Of a stretch of DNA of 5,227 nucleotides, positions 1 to 5,172 are shown in pieces (position 1 is the stretch's first letter; the number at the start of each line of letters is the position of its first letter). Made by a program: the position numbers and the translations under genes. The DNA comes from CAYGTS01 sp964352905 (GTDB taxonomy: Bacteria; Pseudomonadota; Gammaproteobacteria; JAHCLG01). The notes beneath the pieces are model-generated. The model made no database searches, had not been told where the DNA came from, and saw only the letters and a program-made list of their open reading frames with translations. The DNA lies in assembly GCA_964352905.1 (NCBI GenBank), contig CAYGTS010000165.1, forward strand, positions 1-5,227, given 5' to 3'.

Positions 1-177
1 ATAATGGAAGGTATTGGGATCATACAGTTTTTTGAAGAAGGTATAAAAAAACCAGTTAAAGAGTTGATTACCAATATTAATGAACTTAGAAAGAAAATAA
101 TTTACCTATTTGGTGATACAGCATGCTATATCTACGGGGTAATTAAAAATTATTCTGCGGAGATCGTCGGAATGTAG
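1..177 (+). pseudogene. 3' end of a small reading frame, possibly a decayed RelE/HigB-like (Gp49-type) toxin
   Basis: The frame is open from the window edge and ends at TAG 175-177. The first Met is at 4, but the true start may lie outside the window. From that Met it reads 57 residues, beginning MEGIGIIQFFEEG and ending YGVIKNYSAEIVGM. The order of short hydrophobic strands, an E-L-R triplet near the middle, then IIYLFGD and a YGVIKN segment recalls the C-terminal half of phage-derived RelE/HigB toxins, where ELR, a tyrosine-rich strand and HGFIKKT occur in that order. Here the stretch between ELR and the strand is shortened and the basic KKT end is absent. If related, it is probably inactive. 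No antitoxin-like frame follows within 450 bases. The family link is a judgement from memory and weak; the frame could equally be an unrelated tail or chance. Confidence 0.3.
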
Positions 178-259
178 GTTATATAATATTACTTTAATGG
201 TTACATAGATCATAAAAATTCTTGCGGGTTTTAGATTTATTCAGTTATATCTCATTGTA

Positions 260-280
260 TGAGCTTTTGCTCAGGTGTTT
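260..280 (+). terminator. weak hairpin, possible terminator of the 1-177 frame
   Basis: TGAGC (260-264) pairs perfectly with GCTCA (269-273) across a TTTT loop. It is followed after GGTG by TTTT and an A/T-rich stretch. The stem is only five pairs and the U run is short and displaced, so termination would be weak at best. Confidence 0.2.
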
Positions 281-323
281 TAATTTAAATAATTTAATGA
301 GATTAGTAATTATATTAGTGCTT

Positions 324-431
324 CCTAATTTGATCGATAAAAGTTTTACTTGTGCTAACTTCGGCTCAAACGCGGCAATTCTTCACTAAAATGAAAGGCA
401 AAAAGATCAAATTTTTGTCGATCAAATTAGG
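324..431. repeat. spaced inverted repeat, 19-bp arms, MITE-like or hairpin element
   Basis: CCTAATTTGATCGATAAAA at 324-342 is the reverse complement of 413-431 except at one position, where 338 T faces 417 G. That pair would still form as G-U in RNA. The arms enclose 70 bases that hold no frame. The total of 108 bp with matching ends fits a small non-autonomous palindromic element or a structured RNA. I cannot see a clear target-site duplication, and the arms do not match the larger element at the right end of the window. Confidence 0.55.
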
Positions 432-531
432 CTGCGTTGAAGTCTTGTATTAATGTGTACGTCGTGATATATTCCATTTTCATATAAAATGAAATTAAGA
501 AAAACAACTTAAATCGGAATTAAGTAAGATT

Positions 532-561
532 TTTTCAATATACAAGTCCTAGTATATACTA
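532..561 (+). promoter_or_regulatory. promoter candidate for the 629 gene, overlapped by a 12-bp palindrome
   Basis: TTTTCA (532-537) and TATACT (555-560) are separated by 17 bases, matching the sigma-70 consensus at 4 of 6 and 5 of 6 positions. The -10 box lies inside a perfect palindrome, TAGTATATACTA (550-561), which could be an operator but could also be chance in AT-rich DNA. A start near 567 would leave a leader of about 60 bases. An AGG (620-622) sits six bases before the start codon and is a modest ribosome binding site. Confidence 0.35.
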
Positions 562-628
562 ATACTTTAGTAGTAGGTTTAAGCGTAATCTTTTCATAAT
601 ATTCGAATACATTATTTTTAGGTAAAAA

Positions 629-1006
629 ATGCATACAATAACATCAAAAGTATTTAAAGATAGTCCTCTAATCAAAGCTGTAAATAGCGACGTTAAGTTT
701 AATGGAGCAATGAAATATTGCCTTGATTTTGAAGCACTTAATAAAGCCTATAGTGCTCAACTTCCAGCTGGTCGTGTTATTGATAAAGTTTACTATCCGT
801 TTGGTGGGGTTGATGTGTCACCCTTTAAGATATTTCCGGATTGCAAGCAGCTAACAATAGTTTCAACATCCCTACATGGTATTGATGATCAAGGTTGTTG
901 TCCTTCATATAATTCTGAGCGACTTGATGATCGTGATTTATCATGGGATGGTGAGCATGAAGTGTTTAGGAACTTTTACGATCTTGCATTGGGATTCACG
1001 AACTGA
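629..1006 (+). CDS. hypothetical protein; probable N-terminal part of a nonsense-split gene
   Basis: This frame codes 125 residues starting MHTITSKVFKDSP, with AGG six bases upstream of the ATG, and stops at TGA 1004-1006. I do not recognise the family. The protein has no signal peptide or membrane segment, so it is probably cytoplasmic. The most structured part is around residues 46-82: a basic/aromatic strand running into YPFGGVDVSPFK, then FPDC and a hydrophobic strand TIVST. This resembles an alpha/beta or Rossmann-like core cut short. The cysteine pair near residues 90-91 has no partner pattern that suggests metal binding. The frame continues without a shift beyond the TGA: eight sense codons later comes the ATG of the next entry, which has no ribosome binding site. 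The likeliest reading is one gene of 427 codons with a nonsense codon at position 126, perhaps a former TGG. The product is therefore probably a truncated fragment unless TGA is read through. Confidence 0.6.
   Translation: MHTITSKVFKDSPLIKAVNSDVKFNGAMKYCLDFEALNKAYSAQLPAGRVIDKVYYPFGGVDVSPFKIFPDCKQLTIVSTSLHGIDDQGCCPSYNSERLDDRDLSWDGEHEVFRNFYDLALGFTN
1004..1006 (+). other. in-frame TGA separating two halves of one reading frame
   Basis: The frame starting at 629 meets this TGA, then reads DFSPVVVL (1007-1030) directly into ATG 1031 and stays open to TAA 1910-1912. No base needs to be added or removed. TGG to TGA is a single transition, so a tryptophan is the simplest ancestor. The other clear gene stops in the window are TAA or TAG, but tryptophans are encoded by TGG, so a general TGA recoding is unlikely. 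No SECIS-like structure is obvious. Confidence 0.6.
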
Positions 1007-1030
1007 GATTTTTCGCCAGTAGTAGTCCTG

Positions 1031-1912
1031 ATGAGACGCTTAAAATATAATTTGCCTGGTGTCATTATTACAGGCCTTGAACTAAAATCTATACCAGGTG
1101 ATGAAACCACGACAACTTGTGTGATTCATTTTACACAACAGGGAGTGAAAAAATCGATTGAATATGTAAGCCTAGAGTTGGATGAAGATCCTAGTAAAGA
1201 TAACCAACATATTATCCGCTACCTGGAGGATTCAGTACAATGTGATGCGGTAATGATGAGGGCAATAGTAGCTTTAGATGATGGCCATATCCCCAATTTT
1301 CGTCGTGTTGCGATACCCAAATGCTGTAACGATGAGACACTTGTATTGTGTGACTCTCGAGCAATTAGCGATGGTGACGGTGGAGTAACTTTTGGCAGTC
1401 AAGCTAAACCAATAGATATTTTTCAAGCTAATGCTACAGTGATAGCGACCAATGTGATATTTGGCTATGGGCCGGCTTACATTAGCAGTGGGAGAGGGTT
1501 ATATAATCGGGAACAACGAGAATTTGAGTTTAAACAGCGACAAGAAGTACAGCAGCAAGAAGTTAATCCCTATAGAATGTTTCAAAATCCTGTTCAACAA
1601 GTTGTTTATAAACAAGAAGTACCGGTACCGCAAGAAGTTTTATCTCAAAAATTGTTGTATAATGTGAAAGAAGATACGGGAATTGAACTTACGGCTCAAG
1701 ATAACGCTTTATTAGTTCAGTACATTCGTAAAAACATGAAAATCAGTTTTTCGACTTTCGAGTTGACCCTTGCTGTAGCCCCAGAGTATACAGTAAAAAC
1801 TCTTATTGAAATTTATGAGGGTAAGCATTCAGATATCTATTCTGAAGGAAATTTGCTAAGAGCAGAAGAGCTCAAAAAACAGCTTATTGATAAAAGATCA
1901 CTTTCACGCTAA
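1031..1912 (+). CDS. hypothetical protein; probable C-terminal part of the nonsense-split gene
   Basis: If started at ATG 1031 this gives 293 residues, but no Shine-Dalgarno-like sequence precedes that ATG (the bases before it are GTAGTAGTCCTG). The frame is continuous with the 629 gene across one TGA, so it is better read as residues 135-427 of one protein. I do not recognise it. Visible parts: an alpha/beta-looking region at residues 1-100 with strands VIITGLEL and CVIHFT; a glycine-rich segment near 113-157 (SDGDGGVTFG, then FGYGPAYISSGRG); a glutamine-rich charged linker at 160-206 with four QEV repeats; and a helical C-terminal domain at about 207-293 ending in a charged tail with AEELKKQ and SLSR. 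There is no membrane segment. The linker plus separate C-terminal helical part, and the Glu/Lys-rich end, are compatible with a secreted (Dot/Icm-type) effector in a Legionellales host. That is only a guess. The gene ends 112 bases from the convergent operon. Confidence 0.6.
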   Translation: MRRLKYNLPGVIITGLELKSIPGDETTTTCVIHFTQQGVKKSIEYVSLELDEDPSKDNQHIIRYLEDSVQCDAVMMRAIVALDDGHIPNFRRVAIPKCCNDETLVLCDSRAISDGDGGVTFGSQAKPIDIFQANATVIATNVIFGYGPAYISSGRGLYNREQREFEFKQRQEVQQQEVNPYRMFQNPVQQVVYKQEVPVPQEVLSQKLLYNVKEDTGIELTAQDNALLVQYIRKNMKISFSTFELTLAVAPEYTVKTLIEIYEGKHSDIYSEGNLLRAEELKKQLIDKRSLSR

Positions 1913-1938
1913 ATGCGGGTGATTGATATTTTTTGTAT

Positions 1939-1970
1939 AAGCAATAACCATTGATTAATGAAAGTTGCTT
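1939..1970. terminator. weak stem-loop between convergent genes
   Basis: AAGCAA (1939-1944) can pair with TTGCTT (1965-1970), with an inner CATT/AATG pairing. It sits between the 3' ends of the 1031-1912 gene and the opposite-strand operon, where a bidirectional terminator would be expected. Neither strand shows a proper run of U directly after the stem, so the call rests mostly on position. Confidence 0.2.
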
Positions 1971-2024
1971 AAACGTGGAATTTTTATTTTGGTTTGAAAA
2001 GTTTCTTGCTATTAATATAATTTA

Positions 2025-2477
2025 TTATGGTATTTCTTGCCGCCATTTTTCATGAATTTTTTTAGTACGCGCAAATGTTACCTGATTAATTGTATTCGAA
2101 GACAAAGGCAGTTGCTGTAAAAGTGTGAGTAGTGCCGTATCGAGCATGTTTTGCAATTGTTGTAACTGCTGCTGCATGATCCTGATTTGATCAGCGAGTT
2201 TTTGCAGCTCTATTTCATTGCGTATTTTAAAATATTCATTAAGACAGTCTTGCACTGTCTGAGATAAATTGCTGTCGCGTGCAAGCGATTCTTTGGCAAT
2301 AAAGGCATAATCTTTAGGTGTAACGTATAATTTATAGATAGGATCACGTAAGATTTTTAATAAAGCGCTTAATTTCTCATTGATGTGAAAATATTTTTCC
2401 CGTTGAACCTTTGTAAATTTTGGTGGTTTGTCAAAGGCATTTATTTCATCAGTAGTTAATATAGCAAGTCTTGGCAT
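2025..2477 (-). CDS. small protein with Tn3-family transposase-like head (DUF4158-like) and coiled-coil tail
   Basis: 150 residues. The first 45-50 residues (MPRLAILT at the start, FDKPPKF at 15-21, REKYF at 26-30, LRDPIYK at 43-49) resemble the N-terminal end of a group of Tn3-family transposases, which begin MPR.kIL, carry PP.F, R+k+F and then LRTPTN. Beyond residue 50 the resemblance stops. A strong glutamine-rich amphipathic helix (about 86-122, IELQKLADQIR followed by MQQQLQQLQ) predicts a dimeric coiled coil, and the end is basic (ARTKKIHEKWRQ). Transposases of this type are near 1000 residues, so this is not a transposase. It may be a truncated transposase remnant or a dedicated DNA-binding accessory protein. 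The start codon follows the recombinase stop immediately (TAG then ATG), with AAGGA at 2488-2492 ten bases upstream, so translation is coupled to the recombinase. A role in assisting or regulating that recombinase is inferred from position only. Confidence 0.7.
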   Translation of the reverse strand: MPRLAILTTDEINAFDKPPKFTKVQREKYFHINEKLSALLKILRDPIYKLYVTPKDYAFIAKESLARDSNLSQTVQDCLNEYFKIRNEIELQKLADQIRIMQQQLQQLQNMLDTALLTLLQQLPLSSNTINQVTFARTKKIHEKWRQEIP

Positions 2478-3710
2478 CTATGCTTTATCCTTATTTTTTT
2501 TCGAATTCACTTTCTTTTTTAGTGAAAGCAAACGAGTTGCTTCAAATCGATCCGTTTGAGCGACATGTCGATAGTGCATTGTGGTACCAATATCACTATG
2601 TCCCGCATTTTCTTGCACAACTTTAAGCGGTGCACCAGAGTCTAATAAATACGTTACATAGCTGTGGCGCAGCCAATGAGCTGAAGCTTGTCTCAGCTTA
2701 GAGGCTTTTTGTGGTTGCTTAGATTCGAATTGATTTGCTCCTAAGTTAAATGCCCATTTAAGAATTTGATCGATACGCCTAGGGCTGATGGATTGTTTTA
2801 AATTTTGCATTGGGATTAAAGGTGTTTTTTCTCGAAACTTAGGTTCGGGAGAGGGTAGATCTACCTTAAGTCTAAAATCAGCCAATGCTTCTTTCAATTC
2901 ATCGGGCATAGGGATTTCTCTTAATTTTTTACCTTTCCCTATGACTCGTAAAAACCAATTCCCTTCACGCTGAACGAAATTTCCCATGGTGTGGTTAGCT
3001 GCTTCAGCAATACGCAGCCCTGAATAAAATAGCAATAATATAATATATTGAGCGCGTATGGCTTGAAATTTCTTGGTTTCATCATTAGCCGGATACTGCG
3101 ATAGCGCATTTAATGTGGCTTGAATTTCATCTAGTTCTAAATACCTGTCAATAATGCGAGATTTAGATTGGTTGCGTTTTTTGCGACGGCGGTCTACTGC
3201 TAAGGGATTGCCAATAAGATAGTTCATTTGTACTAAATAATTAAAAAACGAATCCAATATGCGAATGGTTTTCTGTAATGAGTTGGCGCTCAAGCCTTTT
3301 ACGAAAGGACGCCAATCAGTGTTAATAGCCCCATCTTTTTTAATGCGCGACAAGCTAGGGCCACACCATTGTTTTTTGGGAGTAGGATGTTTTATAAATT
3401 CTTGATAAGCGGTTAAATGATCTCGTCGCAAGCTTGAAATATTGGTTTTACTGATATGAATACACCATAGCAATAAGCGTTCAATTTCTTTCGCGTATGA
3501 CCGCAGCGTTTCTGGCGATTCTTTATATTCGTTTAAAAAGCTTTCGATAGCCTCTGCATCATTATTAGCATCAATTAACTTGCTGCCTAGCTCTTGGTTG
3601 TAATTGCTATCTGTGAATTCTAGCAAAACTTTCCCCATGGTATTTGAGGCATCAGTGACCGAAAATAAGGGTTTGATAAATTCATATTGATCTGACTTTC
3701 TTGTGGTCAT
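2478..3710 (-). CDS. tyrosine site-specific recombinase/integrase (XerC/D- or TnpI-like)
   Basis: A 410-residue member of the phage integrase family, which cuts and rejoins DNA at short core sites through a 3'-phosphotyrosine intermediate. All expected active-site residues are visible: Arg233 in SGLRIAEA, Lys259 in IGKGKK, His345 and Arg348 in HWLRH, His371 in AGHSDIGTT, and the nucleophile Tyr380 in MHYRHV, nine residues after His371 as in XerD. Residues about 52-165 form the helical core-binding (SAM-like) domain, with an extra segment at about 108-140 (PKKQWCG to WRPFVKG). An N-terminal extension of about 50 residues makes it longer than XerC/D (about 300). The lysine-rich C-terminus is encoded over an A8 run. 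It sits eight bases after rhuM with no clear ribosome binding site, suggesting coupled translation. The arrangement with a Tn3-type fragment suggests a resolvase or mobility recombinase rather than a chromosome dimer-resolution Xer. It appears intact and probably functional. No att or core site could be assigned. Confidence 0.93.
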   Translation of the reverse strand: MTTRKSDQYEFIKPLFSVTDASNTMGKVLLEFTDSNYNQELGSKLIDANNDAEAIESFLNEYKESPETLRSYAKEIERLLLWCIHISKTNISSLRRDHLTAYQEFIKHPTPKKQWCGPSLSRIKKDGAINTDWRPFVKGLSANSLQKTIRILDSFFNYLVQMNYLIGNPLAVDRRRKKRNQSKSRIIDRYLELDEIQATLNALSQYPANDETKKFQAIRAQYIILLLFYSGLRIAEAANHTMGNFVQREGNWFLRVIGKGKKLREIPMPDELKEALADFRLKVDLPSPEPKFREKTPLIPMQNLKQSISPRRIDQILKWAFNLGANQFESKQPQKASKLRQASAHWLRHSYVTYLLDSGAPLKVVQENAGHSDIGTTMHYRHVAQTDRFEATRLLSLKKKVNSKKNKDKA

Positions 3711-3718
3711 TTTGTTAT

Positions 3719-4693
3719 CTAATCCGTTAATAAATTGACAATAAGACGAACCATCAGATCTTTCTGTTTTGGATCGCTTTCTGCAATCAGCAAGGCAAGC
3801 GCAACAAGTCCTTTGTCATTTAGCTTAATCGCCGTATTTTGTAATCTAAGGTACAGCAAAAAAATAAGGCAGCCAATGCGTTTATTGCCGTCGCTGAAAG
3901 GATGATCTTTGATAATGAAATACAGTAAATGCGCAGCGCGTTCTTCTATAGTTTTATACAGAGGTTCACCACCAAATGTTTGCTCGATATTACCTAAAAT
4001 ACTTTGAAGACCCTGTTCACGTTCATTGCCAAAAAGGGGGGTTGCCTCGTTTCTGGCAGCAAGATCTGACCTTAACGTTTCGATGGCATGAACGGCTGAC
4101 TCATAATTCAATGTAGCAATTGCCAGCCTTCCTCGCGCTGGTAATGTTAGTTCGTCTTCATCATAAGCCAGCAATAAATGCCATGTTTTGGTGTAGCTCA
4201 TAATTAATTGGATTGTCTCAATGCCAATATCATTAACCAAGTCGTTTTGTGTCAATGTGTTCTGTAGTAGCAGAATGGACTGCTGGAGTTCTTTAACTCC
4301 TCGTTCAGCAAGGCGTTTTTTGTAAACCGTATAACCACGAACAAGATGCTCTTTTAATACCTGTGTGGCCCAAATTCGAAACTGGGTTGCTTGGCTAGAA
4401 TTAATCCGGTAACCAACCGAAATAACAGCATCGAGATTGTAGAACAAGGTTTGATATCTTTTGCCATCAGCGGCAGTATGTTCCATTTTGGAACTAACTG
4501 AATCAGCATTAAGTTCGCTTGAATTAAATATATTTTTCAGATGCTTAGTGATAGCTTGGCGCTTGGTTCCAAACAAATCAGCCATTTGTTGCTGAGACAA
4601 CCACAAGGTCTCATGAGCGATATTAACATCTAACTCAATATGTCCATCTTTGGCTTTATAAATAACGATTTCTGACATAAAATGCTTGCCCAT
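3719..4693 (-). CDS. rhuM: RhuM-family protein with C-terminal Doc/Fic-type motif
   Basis: 324 residues from the first ATG. The N-terminal part matches the RhuM (virulence RhuM) family: an EIVIYKAKDGHIELDV opening, a helix-turn-helix-like segment at 33-55 (LSQQQMADLFG, then ITKHLKN), then RYQTLFYNLDAVISVGYRINS and FRIWATQVLKEHLVRGY. The C-terminal part carries a Fic/Doc motif at 264-274, HPFSDGNKRIG, preceded by the helix ERAAHLLYFIIKD. The catalytic His264 is kept. GNK replaces the GNG of AMP-transferring Fic proteins and there is no second motif arginine, so it is closer to Doc, which phosphorylates EF-Tu. Substrate and activity are unknown. RhuM was named from a Salmonella pathogenicity island gene; such proteins are common on mobile islands. 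The second Met (start at 4678) fits the family's usual beginning and the short leader better than ATG 4693; neither has a strong ribosome binding site. It leads the operon and may autoregulate it through its DNA-binding segment. Confidence 0.9.
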   Translation of the reverse strand: MGKHFMSEIVIYKAKDGHIELDVNIAHETLWLSQQQMADLFGTKRQAITKHLKNIFNSSELNADSVSSKMEHTAADGKRYQTLFYNLDAVISVGYRINSSQATQFRIWATQVLKEHLVRGYTVYKKRLAERGVKELQQSILLLQNTLTQNDLVNDIGIETIQLIMSYTKTWHLLLAYDEDELTLPARGRLAIATLNYESAVHAIETLRSDLAARNEATPLFGNEREQGLQSILGNIEQTFGGEPLYKTIEERAAHLLYFIIKDHPFSDGNKRIGCLIFLLYLRLQNTAIKLNDKGLVALALLIAESDPKQKDLMVRLIVNLLTD

Positions 4694-4694
4694 T

Positions 4695-4712
4695 GCGTTT
4701 GCTTTTAAACGC
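4695..4712. promoter_or_regulatory. perfect 6-bp-arm palindrome at the rhuM transcription start, operator candidate
   Basis: GCGTTT (4695-4700) and AAACGC (4707-4712) are perfect inverted arms around six bases. The site lies immediately downstream of the predicted -10 box of the rhuM operon, over the expected start of transcription and just before the first possible start codon. This is a classic operator position. The helix-turn-helix-like segment of RhuM makes autorepression plausible. It could also act as a leader hairpin. Confidence 0.4.
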
Positions 4713-4715
4713 CCT

Positions 4716-4744
4716 ATTCTATCACAAAAACCATATACAGTGAA
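4716..4744 (-). promoter_or_regulatory. promoter candidate for the rhuM-recombinase operon
   Basis: On the minus strand TTCACT (4739-4744) and TAGAAT (4716-4721) are spaced by exactly 17 bases, agreeing with sigma-70 boxes at 4 and 5 of 6 positions. The start would fall near 4709, giving a leader of about 30 bases to the preferred Met codon (4678), or 15 to the first ATG. No other promoter is evident in the two short downstream gene junctions. Confidence 0.5.
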
Positions 4745-4763
4745 TAAGGATACTCAGAAATAT

Positions 4764-4792
4764 TTGATATCTCGTTATCTTCATGCTATCTT
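4764..4792 (+). promoter_or_regulatory. promoter candidate for the truncated SDR gene
   Basis: TTGATA (4764-4769), 17 bases, then TATCTT (4787-4792), matching sigma-70 boxes at 5 and 4 of 6 positions. Transcription near 4799 places ATG 4822 after a leader of about 23 bases, with GGAAA at 4811-4815 as a weak ribosome binding site. The upstream in-frame ATG at 4783 lies in front of the -10 box and cannot be the start from this promoter. This promoter is back to back with the rhuM promoter, so one regulator could affect both. Confidence 0.5.
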
Positions 4793-4821
4793 CTACTTCT
4801 TTATTCACATGGAAAAATCTT

Positions 4822-4986
4822 ATGCCGAGACTAACCAACAAAATTGTACTTGTTACTGGTGCAGCTAGTGGTATCGGTGAAGCTATTGCTCGATTATTCC
4901 ATGATGAAGGTGCCACGGTTGTCTTAAGTGACATTAATGATGATGGCGGATTAAAAATATCTAAAGAATTAGTAACTATTCAGTAA
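4822..4986 (+). pseudogene. 5' fragment of a short-chain dehydrogenase/reductase, cut by a palindromic element
   Basis: From ATG 4822 the protein begins MPRLTNKIVLVTGAASGIG, the classical SDR N-terminus. The dinucleotide-binding TGxxxGIG motif is at residues 12-19, the first helix is at 20-29, and the second strand ends in Asp37 (VVLSDIN). An acid at that place usually means preference for NAD(H) over NADP(H). SDRs are about 250 residues long with an S-Y-K catalytic set near residues 140-160; here only 50 residues remain. Codon 51 begins at 4972, exactly the first base of the palindromic repeat, which supplies VTIQ and a TAA stop. The fragment lacks the active site and cannot work. The substrate of the original enzyme cannot be told. 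The promoter looks intact, so the loss may be recent. The longer frame from ATG 4783 is less likely because its start precedes the -10 box. Confidence 0.85.
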
Positions 4987-5165
4987 ATTTGAAGGTGAAT
5001 TTACCGAGAACGTTCAGATTTGGTGATAAAAACAGCGAAAATATTTTTGAGAAAGCGCAGTTTATATGCGAATAAATGAGCATTTCGATAAAAGATTTTC
5101 GCCGTTTTTATCGCCAAATCTGAACGTTCTTGGTAAATTTACAATTAAACTTACTGAATAGTTAC
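4972..5165. repeat. 194-bp palindromic (MITE-like) element inserted in the SDR gene
   Basis: Arms 4972-5042 and 5095-5165 are inverted copies, identical at 63 of 71 positions by my hand alignment; half of the differences lie in one ten-base block. The ends are GTAACTATTCAGTAA and its complement. The 52-base centre has small hairpins (CGCA 5056-5059 with TGCG 5067-5070; AAATG 5074-5078 with CATTT 5081-5085). The element has no coding frame, so it must depend on a transposase elsewhere or be a domesticated repeat. The two flanks show no clear target duplication. Its left edge coincides to the base with the end of SDR homology. An RNA copy would fold into a long hairpin. Confidence 0.85.
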
Positions 5166-5172
5166 ATCACGG

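Larger units (their letters stand above)
178..628. other. 451-base stretch without a recognisable gene
   Basis: I see no convincing coding frame on either strand and no tRNA- or rRNA-like sequence. The stretch is very AT-rich. It holds a small hairpin (TGAGC-TTTT-GCTCA, 260-273) inside a weaker 8-bp inverted pair (249-256 with 296-303), a spaced 19-bp inverted repeat (324-342 with 413-431), and a promoter candidate with a 12-bp palindrome in front of the next gene. The first hairpin is followed by a short T-rich run and could be a weak terminator for the upstream frame. It looks like repeat-bearing spacer DNA. Confidence 0.6.

Noticed and set aside
1004..1006. TGA read as tryptophan (alternative genetic code)
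   Set aside because: Tryptophans in the window are encoded by TGG and no other gene carries internal TGA codons, so a lone nonsense codon is simpler.
1461..1667. 68-residue plus-strand open frame inside the 1031-1912 gene
   Set aside because: It overlaps a longer frame with better composition, has no ribosome binding site and shows a lysine/asparagine-rich, random-looking product.
2788..2973. 61-residue plus-strand open frame opposite the recombinase
   Set aside because: It lies wholly antisense to a conserved integrase coding region and shows no recognisable motif.
1913..4782. Complete Tn3-family transposon around the operon
   Set aside because: No full transposase is present and no matching 38-bp terminal inverted repeats were seen at either side of the operon; only a transposase-like head occurs.
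4783..4821. Upstream ATG 4783 as the start of the SDR fragment
   Set aside because: It lies before the predicted -10 box, and the usual SDR N-terminus begins close to the glycine motif, as it does from ATG 4822.
4686..4934. Short open frames on both strands over the rhuM/SDR promoter region
   Set aside because: They overlap the divergent promoters and the SDR start; the SDR motif on the plus strand explains the coding signal.
4966..5172. Target-site duplication flanking the palindromic element
   Set aside because: The bases outside the arms (ending ATTA on the left, beginning ATCA on the right) are similar but not identical and are too short to support a duplication.
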